Part shown: piece by piece, positions 1 to 10,169 of the stretch
How the letters are laid out: the number at the start of each line of letters is the position of its first letter
Position numbering within the stretch: position 1 is the stretch's first letter
Source: Acestrorhynchus altus
Lineage: Eukaryota; Chordata; Actinopteri; Characiformes; Acestrorhynchidae
Length of the DNA stretch: 64,000 nt
Assembly (NCBI GenBank): GCA_034509495.1
Contig: CM067507.1
Span: 25,018,300-25,082,299, forward strand
Direction of reading: 5' to 3'
Program-made: the position numbers and the translations under genes
The notes under the pieces: model-generated
Told to the model about the DNA's origin: nothing
Database searches by the model: none
What the model saw: the letters and a program-made list of their open reading frames with translations, nothing else

Positions 1-37
1 GAGTTCAAATGGGTGGAATATGGGTGTAGAGGAAAGT

Positions 38-146
38 GGAAAGTCTAAGTCAAGAAAGTAAAAATCCATGACAGGATTCTAGTGCAATTGCTAAGAGGCA
101 AGAAAATTCTGTGGCAGATTTTTACTTTCTGGATTTGGACTTTTCC
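38..146. repeat. Short MITE with imperfect ~30-bp terminal inverted repeats
   Basis: The left arm at 53-66 is the exact reverse complement of the right arm at 117-130 (14 bp, AGAAAGTAAAAATC). Similarity continues outward with a few mismatches (GGAAAGTC... against ...GACTTTTCC). A related end recurs at 452-470. Confidence 0.6.
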
Positions 147-195
147 AAATCTTTTTTTTCTAGCTAAGTTGGATCCAGGTGGGCATGGGCTCTGA

Positions 196-420
196 ATGGC
201 TGTGTATGAGTTGCTACTGAGACCCAGTTGGGCTACCCAACTTAATCTCCTATCTAGGACCCATGTTCAGTGCACAACCCAGAAGGGGGCAACAGGGACC
301 CTGCTGGGCATCCATATGTGGGACAAACATGGAATCAGAACACAAAACATTCTGGATCCCACTTGGCCAACCTACACAGACCCCACATGGCCACATTGTG
401 TTGATTAGCAATGTTTTTAT
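196..420. repeat. Probable repeat-derived DNA rich in CCCA/TGGG words
   Basis: Short words such as CCCACATGG, GGGACAAACATGG and TGGGCTACCC recur in both orientations, as in some fish DNA transposon families I recall. Reading frames here overlap in several frames and show no protein family. No clear ends are seen. Confidence 0.3.
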
Positions 421-436
421 TAAAACATTGAGAAGC

Positions 437-575
437 AGAGGTGGGTAATTCAGGTCCAGAAAGTAAAAATACACTCAGATTTTGTTCAGCCTGCCTAGGC
501 AGCTCTGGAACACCCACCCACCCATGCTTTAATAGCATAGAAGTGTAAAGCCCTGTACCATTAAAGACCAACTGT
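437..575. repeat. MITE-like fragment (GTGGGTAATTCAGGTCCAG family)
   Basis: The leading end AGAGGTGGGTAATTCAGGTC is repeated nearly base for base at 8684-8706. It runs into the same AGAAAGTAAAAAT end as the MITE at 38-146. This is one dispersed family with at least three pieces in the window. Confidence 0.5.
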
Positions 576-1079
576 GCATAACTGTTAAACTCGGCTACAA
601 TTGGAGGATAAAACTTTTAATTTATCACCATTTTCTCCCCTAGTACAAACTAATCTGCTACAGCGAACTGAGCAGCGAATGAGCAGTAGAAACAGCTCAA
701 TTTAGACTGCAGTGGTCACGTGCTTGCTAAATAACTACAGCTTTTTTAAAATTTGTTTTTACTTCGTTTCCCGCTGATAAACACATGACTTTATGATGGC
801 ATTTGTCCCAACACACGTCTGACACTATAAAGATCAAGAATAATTCCGGAAAGCTCTGTCAAATCAGGATCAACGCCTCCGAACTACACCGTACAAAAAA
901 AACTACAAAAGGGTCTTTCGAACCATAACAACGTTTTATGGCTGTCAAAGGATCGCCTGACTAAAAAAATAAACTGAAACCCGCTCTTAAACGATACGTA
1001 CGGTCCACATTAACATAGTACTGACAAACACAGTATATTATATTTGTGTGTGAAGGTCTGCCTAAAATCCTACGTCTAA

Positions 1080-1271
1080 AATCCTGGTGAATCAGTGCGG
1101 CGGTTGACGAAGCCACTCCCCCGCTGGCCTTTGCGCCAGGATTTAAACTGACGACGAGGAGGAGGAGGAGCTACTGAGAGTGACAACAGACCTAACTGAA
1201 ATCAACAAACACAATAATGTTAAGTTAGGTGGTTTGTTCTGGCTCTACATTTGTGGTCAGGCGGTGTAAAC
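1080..1271 (+). promoter_or_regulatory. Probable cep76 promoter and 5' UTR
   Basis: This stretch just before the cep76 start codon is richer in G+C and CpG than its surroundings. It has a C-rich Sp1/KLF-like box at 1113-1123 and a GAG repeat near 1156-1170, and no clear TATA box, as is usual for widely expressed genes. The transcription start is not visible from sequence alone. Confidence 0.45.
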
Positions 1272-1334
1272 ATGTCTCTTCCACCAGAGAAAGCGTCTGA
1301 GCTGAAGCAGATCATCCAGGATCATTTAATTAAG
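1272..1334 (+). CDS. cep76: cep76 coding exon 1
   Basis: Encodes residues 1-21 (MSLPPEKASELKQIIQDHLI-K) and ends in phase 0 at AAG followed by the donor GTATGC. Its N-terminal peptide is nearly identical to vertebrate CEP76. Confidence 0.95.
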
Positions 1335-4300
1335 GTATGCTGTGGATGTGCTGTGTTTGCTTGAATGACTGATGGAAGAGCTTGTTTGTGATAGACTAAG
1401 CTGGAAAACTGCAGCTGTGTTCAGAGTGCATTTATGCTGATCCTGAAATTAATGTTGAATTCCACGTGGTTAGACACGTGCGACGAAGCTGTAGTTAATG
1501 CAGATGTTGATGTGATCAGATGGACATCCATGGGAAAATTCGAGGTGTTCTTGCTGAGACACTGAGGTCAGAAGGGGGTCGTGGAGCTCAGCCTCTCTCT
1601 GAGGAAGACTTCCTCACTGCTCTCCAGCGCAGAGGCATTGTAGAAGAGGCCATGAAGGAGCTGAGTTTTGGCAAAGTGGTAAGATCATTGGAATAGGATT
1701 TCTCATTTAATCAAAGAGCCACCCACAAGGCCCTGTTGGTTTTGATTTCAGATCTGCACTGTATAAGTAAGTCAGGCATAAAAATACACCCAGATTATAC
1801 CTATTATTAGAGTTAAGCACAGTGTGATTGATTTATTATGTGTAGGGCAGTTTTTTCCAACACTAGTCTTAATCCACTTCTGGGAAAGTTGCGTTTTTTT
1901 GAACAATATTTTATTGTGTTAAACAAATGGCCAGGGACTGTTCGTTGTACAAGGCAGTGCATGGATACAGGCAAACTTTACACAAAGTAGAGAAGTGATA
2001 AATAATAACAGCACTAAATAAAGACATATAGAGATGCAAAACCAAAAGACAACTGAGATGGGTAAATACCATCTAAAATACCATACAAACAAGCAAGGGC
2101 AGTCACAAATTTGTGACAGAAAGTCCATCCAGAACATCTGACCAGTCTCTGATTGTTCTGATCTTGGCATTGTTGATTCTTGCTGTAGAGCTCTCTAATA
2201 AGACAATGTTTTTAAATTCTGTGAGCCACCATTTTTTTTAAAAGAAAGATTGCGTTCGAACCACGACTTAATTATGGTTTTCTTGGCAGCCGTTAAATCA
2301 GTATTCAGGAAAGTGGTGCCTGAACAGCAATAGACCACTGAAAGTGTGACATTCTGTATTGGGAACTGAATTATATTTTAAAACAGACGAACAGGGTGAA
2401 ATGAGCATAAATCTGATTTCTTTGGCTGAATGTGATACATTTTTCTTGAGCTGTGTGAACACAACAGTCTGGTATTTTCAGTCACATTTGGTAAATTTTT
2501 GAAAGTGGTCTGTGGGTCTTTTCAGATTTTTGTATTATCAAAACTTGATGACGCTCTCTTTTTAGACAGAGCCACAGACAGAGGCAGATGCTCTGAACAA
2601 GTCTCCAACTTGTCTCTCTGAGAAGAATATTACACAATCTAAAACAAGTGAGTCCTAAGTAGTGTTTGGAAGGTGGCATCATTACATCTAAAGTAAAATA
2701 AACTCACATGATGTCCATAATTATTAAAGCAGATTGTGTGTAATTTCTTTTTTTTTCTTTCAGTTAATATCAGTCCACAGAGGAGATACCTTTATCTGCA
2801 GGTTCTGGGGGGTAAAGCCTTCCTTGAGCACTTGCAGGAACCAGAGCCTCTTCCTGGTCAGGTGTGCTCTACATTAACACTCCACCTACACTTCCGCAAC
2901 CAGCGCTTTCGCTCCAAACCTGTTCCATGTGCCTGTGAGCCAGACTTGCAGGAGGGCTTCCTTCTTGAAGTACATAGAGATGGCCCAGGTATCAAACTCT
3001 CATACTTTCTGATAGCATTTCTGAGTAGGCGTAGAAATGGCTTCACAGTTGCTCTAGCAACAGTTTCTTCTGAGAATATTTCGACAGCAAAGTTGTGTAT
3101 TCATGATTGAATAATTTGTGTGATTGGGTGAATGAGCTACACAACCCCTTCTAATGGAGTCAAGAGTTTGCTTATTTAATGTAAACTTGGTAGTGGAGCT
3201 GTTTACCTTTTAGAAATGTACTGAACTATTAAACAGACACTGCTGGCCAGAGGTTGTAGGCTGTAATGTAAATGGTTTAAACTTGATTACTTCATCAGTG
3301 AGTATGTTTTTCCTTGTAACATCATTATACCATTGCAATAAATAGAAATAAACATAAAGTAATGATGAATGTGTTCTCCTATGTATCTGACCTGCTCTTA
3401 ACATCAGCTAAATTATTAGCCCATCATATCAAACATTTGAACTAAAAATCTGCTGATCTGATACATAGCTGATTGATTCTTCTAGGTCAAATTAGTAGAC
3501 TTGCACACCATCACAATGTATGGTCTTTTGGTTTGTTGTTTTTTTTATTGTTCTCATTTTATCAACACTGTCTAGATAAACAGCTTTTCATGATATTTTC
3601 TCAGATACCTAAGATATTTAGAAGTTAAATAATGAATCTCATTTAATAACCTTGAGTGAAAATCACATCTATTCTGTTTGCGTTTTAAAATCATCAAAGA
3701 TAACATGACAATGTGTATGTTTCCATTACTAAACCAGGCGACTCCAGTAAAATGGCTGATGCCACAACAATGTTATCCATCTGTGACCCAGTGCACATGG
3801 TGCTGATTAAAACCGACACATCTTTAGACACAACGCTTGTCTCTTCTTATTTCCTGGATTGGCGATCTGTGCTCAGTGCCCCCAATGGAAAGACCTCTGT
3901 GTCTGTGGAGCTGCTTGGTGTAGGTGAGACACTCCTTATGGACCTTGACAGTCATTGGCTTAAAGAGCTCTTTCATTAATCTGCTTTTGCTCTAGCTGCA
4001 GTGGTCAAGACATTTTAACAGATATTCATCATTCATGTCCAAGACAATTCATTCTCACCCCACAACCGCACATTCTGTTTTTCTGTGGATTCTTTAGGAA
4101 GTGAGTGTAAGGTTCCAACTGGGGTTCTTAACCTTAAATTGGAGATGTATCCTCCCCTATCTGAAACTCTGAGCCCTGAAGTAATGAGTACACAGGTAAA
4201 ATTTTCTTCATTTTCTACCCCTACAGTCCACAGCTCAAAAAACAGCAGTTTTTTCATTGCATCTCTATTAATACAGTGCTTCTGAGTTGGTGTTGTGACA

Positions 4301-6886
4301 TGATCATTCTATGCTTATGGCTGTACATTTTACAGCAATCACTGGAGCGTCAGAAAACAGCTGAGAAGGAGCGTTTATTTCTAGTCTATGCTAAGCAGTG
4401 GTGGAGAGAGTTCTTGGAGATAAGACCTTCTCATCAGTCCAAACTAGTGAAGATCTTTGCCCAGGTGAGTAGCAGACATTAATGTAAGGCTGGAATAGTT
4501 AACCAATTTACAAAAAAAAAAACCTCCAAAACATTAAAATGACATACATTATCAGTCAAAAGTTGAGTGAACCCACTTGAATGTATGTATCGGAGATGAC
4601 ATGATGCTACTTTATTTATACATTTTGAGGATCAGCTAATTAAAATATACATTATTTGGACAAAGGTATTGGGATACCTGCTCATTCACTGTTTCTCCTG
4701 AAAGGTTATTGAAAAGATTTTATCCTTCTTCTGTCTCTACTGTCCAGGGAAGACTACTTGATTCTGAGGGTTTAAACTATTGTTTGGGGTCGGTGACAGA
4801 GCTGAGGAAAATCCACATCCGTCAGATTCACATTTTTTAGCTACAAATCCGTCGAATGCAAATGCGGTTTTGGTAAATACGTTGCCAAGAACACACAATA
4901 AACCCCGATACGCCCATTTGTGCTTATATTTTTGTATTTTTTCAACACAAATACATGATGCTTAAACAGGCCATCAGCCACAGGTAGTCACGGACTCACG
5001 GTGTACTGTAAACAATTCATTATGCTGTTTAAATGACACTGAATCATAAAATTATCAATCATTTATTTTCATGTAATTAACTAATTATGCATTCTTACAC
5101 AAAGAAGACAAATCTCAACTAGTAGTGTACAACTGTTCATGTTTACTACTGTTTTGTGTTTTACACTTGTTTTCTTACCACATTCGGCCATTTTCATTAT
5201 TTATTTATGTAAAGCGGAAGTATAAAGTAAACAACATTCACCATTAAATTCAGATGAACATTGGCGGTCTCTAAAAGATGACCTGCAGGCCGGAAATCAA
5301 CCTGTATGTGTCCTGCACCCCTCAGTCTCTCCGGACTCCAATTCCCAGAATCCTTCAGTTTATTACTTGACTGATCATGTGACTCACTCACGTTCCCGAT
5401 CACCGGGGTTCTGATTGTAGTCACCTCGTCTGGAGAGACTTTAATCCAGTCTTTCAACCTGTTCAGTGTCTAGCTTTGCATCGCAGCCCTCAGCGCTACC
5501 CATGTTTATCGTTATCAGTGTGTTTGTTTGAGCCGGTTCCGTTTTCTGATCCTGCCTTTCGTTTCGTCCTGTGTTTATTCTGCCGGTTTTTGATCTGGTT
5601 CGGTTTTTCCGTCTCTGGTTTATTCAGTCTGGTTCTGTCTCTCCTGCCTGTTGTTGAACTGGACTGTTTGACTGTTTAACGCATTTGTCCCATTAAAGAG
5701 CTGTGTTTATATCTGCGTCTGCTTCGTGCTGTCCGGACCTGACGGTATAAACTGTTGTGTTTTATATACCGGCGGCGATTTCAAATCCGCATTCGAGGAA
5801 AATTGGCCCTAAAACATCCGTCGAATTCGAATCTGCTAAAAATATTCGAAGTTCGAATTCGATGACTTTTGAACTTCGTCACATCCCTAGTTTGGGGCTA
5901 CATACAGACCCTTTGGCTTGGAAATCTATTTGTCTATATACTGTATGGATCAAAACATTTGTGATTACAAATAGACAAACCCATCCCTACTACTAGAGGA
6001 ATTCTGCCTGTTGGTCATGTGTTTTAAACACAGAAGATTTTATATAGAACTGGACAGAAACATTACTTTGTAAGGTTTAACTTTAAAATATGATGAGTGT
6101 AGATGTGTCCAAACTTTTGACTGGTAATGTATGTTGGTTACATATTAAGAATAATATCACTGTGGCAAAAAAATCTTGTATCTCCTTGTTTTGTTCTGTT
6201 TATAACTTTGTGATATGATTGAAATCTCAATATTTTCACACTGAACTTTCAAGATAAATGTACAAATTAAAAAAATGCTAAAATTATTTTGAAAATGTCC
6301 ATAAACAACCTGAATGGTAAGAAAATACACAAGAAATTTTATTTCGCTAAAGCCAAAATGTGAGAAAGGGTGACGGAAAAGGATTTTTTTGAACGAAGTG
6401 CCTGTCTAACAAAATACGGTTTTATTACTTTCATTCTTATTGCTCTCCCAGAACTGTCTTCTGCAGAACTGTTTGCTCTTCCAGATGTACGGTGGATGTT
6501 ATCTGCTAGCCACTGCTTGTCCTGCCTAGCATCTCTGATTTACAAACAACATGGCTGTAGAGTTGATTATGCTTAGTCCAGTGTTGTTCCTAACCACAAT
6601 AGACTGTTTCATCTGAAATTTCTTTGCATAACTTTAGTGGATGGAAGGTTTATTTATAATGCTTTACAAAACATTTGGATGGAAATCCAGCTATTGACTT
6701 TTCCTTGATTTGTTACAGTCCAAACACACAAAACTGTACACATGAATATTCTTGTCTTTTAGAGAGTCAGAGTTCATGGTATTCCTGTAGGTTTTTAAAT
6801 CATTTTAATGCACTGGGTTCTAAACAAGCTGAAACCGAGCCTGAAACTGTACTGTACTGTGTGTGTGTGTATGTGTGTGTATGTGT

Positions 6887-6975
<89 letters not shown>

Positions 6976-9900
6976 GTATAACTTAAACTCCAGTACTGGT
7001 TTTACTTTGGTGTGCACAGTGCTTATGCATTCTGCTTAGGTTTAATAACTGTTATTGATCTATAGTTATTTCAAGTTTCTATTTCAATCTCTCTTTTCCC
7101 ACATAGTAATATTTACATGCCTATTCTGAACTAATGTATTTCTTAAGTCTTTTAACTTTTTTCCTACTTGTCCACATATCCCTGCGCATCCTTTTAGATA
7201 AGCAGTGTGTCCTCCTTGTGTGTTGTAGGATGAGAATGGGGTAAACCGGCCAGTGTGTTCATACGTGCGGGTTTTGCGTGCTGGTCGGTTGTTGGAAAGC
7301 CCACGGCAGGCTGCTCGCTTTGTCAGTCTGCTAGCTCATGAAAGGGCTCCTGTGGTGGGGGGAGGAGCACGACAGGAGCAGTGGTGTACCATGATGGCCT
7401 TTCTCTGTAGGAACAAGGTAACAAACTACAAGTTTGCTTAAGGATATTGTGTAGTCGAAAAATTGTATTAAAATTTAATATGATTGATAAAATCATTGGT
7501 AAAATTATTTAGAACATGGTAAAATACTCGCAGCTGATCAGAACTGTCTGGTCATGGACTTATATTATAATGTATTATAATGTTTGTTCTGTTCAAGGCT
7601 CCCAGCTAGCTGCAGAACATTTTAGATTTTTTTTAATCCATATTTAGAATGGAATATTACCCAACCCCATTAGGAATCCCTATTTGAGCATTGACTTGAG
7701 TGAACCCACTAATTTAAAGAATAGTTTTAAAAATTAAACAAACTTTTATTTAAAACTCAGCCTAGGTTCAGACGATTAGCCCATTTGATATTTAACGTGC
7801 ACATTTTTAATATCTGCCTCTGTTTCTAGTTAGAGACATGTTGACTGTTTTTGGAACCATATCATTCATCAGTTTCCCAACAAAAACCATGACCGATTCC
7901 ATAAACGCACTGATATCATCAGAGCTATGTTGGAACATGTCCCAGTCTGTGCCATCCAGAACGTCCTATATGGGGCCACTGATTGGTCGGACTTGTGAGT
8001 CTGGGCTTTATAACTGTCTTTGAATGGAGTGTAGCAGTGTTCCAATGTCCTGTTGCTCCTGTTGGTGCAAATGAATGACTTGTACAAATGTGATTACTAT
8101 AATCTGAGGTTATTTATGAGCCTTGATTTTGAGAAAGTGAAAGGTATGGGAGTGTGCAGACTGTAAAAAAAATATGACATTGTGTTTTTGGAGGGGACTA
8201 AAATCACAGAGAAACTCTGGTAATAATTGTTACCCCTTTTTTGATTTGACTGGTAGTAAATACAAATTTCCAAGTCTTTCACAGTTTAGTTGCATATAAT
8301 AAGCGCATTCCCTGCTAATTTATAGCTATGAAGTCCAGAAACCTGTGGTCAGCCGGGCCAACAATATCTTATCTTTGCGGGTCAGTGATCAGCATTGTTT
8401 TATAGGAAAAAAAAAAACCTCAGTCAAAGTGAACCCTAACCACTGGCAGAAAGTGTCATACCATGTTAGATCCATTTTGAATTTTTTTTATGACACTAAT
8501 CATGATAGAAAATCACTTGGGAAAACCCAGCCAGTTAACTGAGAGCTATCTAACTTGGCTAAATACAGGCTAACATTTAAACCGGGATTTACTTGGCTTT
8601 ACACTGTGTTCCATGTTCTGACTTTAATAATATACAACTGTTGACATTATTATTAACTGACCTGTGACAGTGTTTGCCATAGATAGAGGTGGGTATTTCA
8701 GGTCCAGCAAGACAAATCCACTCCTTTTGACCCACTTTGACCTCCTCTGCGGATAGCCTGAAACCAAATGCTTTTGCTGTTCTTCACTCTTTGGGGAAGT
8801 AAAGAATTTTAAACTAGGGATTGTTTTATTGCTGGAGTAACAAAATGCCACAAAGTAGGTTTAAGGCACGGTGGCCCTACTTTTTCCAGTTTGGCGACAG
8901 TGATATGACTGTTTTTTTCACCCAAAAGGAGGTGTGATAATTTGGACAACAGGAAAGTCACGTATGGCTCACATTATTTTACTGAATTATTCTTTCAGTC
9001 TCTCATTAAATCTGGATTATGGCCTAAGGTTAGTCAAGGACTTATAGGCTAAAACCTTGATGCTGATTAGACTGTCATTAATGGAATTTAATATGTCCTT
9101 TTATTTTATTTTCTCTGTTTTTTGACAGGGTGATTGTGAAGACCATGCCACACTGCTGTGTAGTCTATTACAGGGGTTTGGGCTTGATGCTTATGTTTGT
9201 GTAGGAACCAAAGCCAAAAATACCCCTCACACTTGGGTGATGACTTGTGGTACTGATGGCATCATCACCTTCTGGGAAAGCTTGACAGCACACAGGTAGC
9301 TGCCTTCATACATGCACTGTCTGCCTCAACAATGAGCTCAACCTTCTGGTTCAGACATGCTTTAACCCAGGACATTACAGATCTTTAGGGATATTAACCA
9401 GAATACACATGTTCACACATTCCCGGTAAACAGGATGTGACTTCCTCAAAATGAAAGGCCAACAGCTCCTTCATTATTAGCCTTCTTCAGCATTAGATGT
9501 ATTACAGGTTATGTGTCATCTTTTAAAAGCAACCTGCCTGCTTTGCTCCTCAGGTACTTGCACCAGCCAATAGACCCTGAAGCTCCTCCAATGGTTCCTC
9601 AGCCCAAACCCACATACCCTTATCGCACACTTGGCTGTGTTTTTAACCACAAGACTTTTCTGGCTAACTGCCAGCCCTCAGACTCTGTGGAGCTGTGTGT
9701 GTTTGATTTCACAGATGGTTCACGCTGGAAGGCTATGAGTGAGGACGCAGTGCGATCAGTTTGTGCCCCTGGCTCCACCACCTCTCTCCCCCCAATGCCC
9801 CCCCTCTGTTCCCCTTCTGTTCAGCCCAGTGAGGCTAGCAATCAGCTGGAGCTGGAGATGCGCTTCTTATTGGCTGAACACAGAAAGGTAGGAATTAAAA

Positions 9901-10093
9901 GGTAGATGTGGGAAAAGGTGTGAAAACTGACCAATCAGGGTTAAATATGTTCAGGTTAGTGGAGAGATGTTATTGCAGTTACTATATTTTGAAGTTGTTT
10001 CTAGGCAACTGTTTCACTCATTCTGCCTATCTGTCTCTTTGTCAACACACTCATTCTCTTTCTCTGTATTCAATATATAATATTGAATACAAT

Positions 10094-10169
<76 letters not shown>

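Larger units (their letters stand above)
4542..6134. mobile_element. Outer DNA transposon relic in cep76 intron 7
   Basis: Terminal inverted repeats of about 22 bp: ACATACATTATCAGTCAAAA at 4542-4561 against TTTTGACTGGTAATGTATGT at 6115-6134, with one mismatch. The element is non-autonomous as seen; no transposase frame is present. It carries other elements inside it. Confidence 0.6.

Noticed and set aside
1..1000. A divergent upstream gene such as PSMG2, which neighbours CEP76 in mammals
   Set aside because: No exon of that or any other gene is recognisable before the cep76 promoter; the sequence is repeat-like and AT-rich.
2482..2682. Minus-strand frame over cep76 exon 3
   Set aside because: It is a shadow of the plus-strand exon, which joins in phase with its neighbours.
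6675..7017. Open frames rich in Cys-Val or His-Thr
   Set aside because: They run through a GT microsatellite; the same holds for frames over the tracts near 27.7, 28.7, 37.6, 38.9, 42.6, 48.0 and 55.7 kb.
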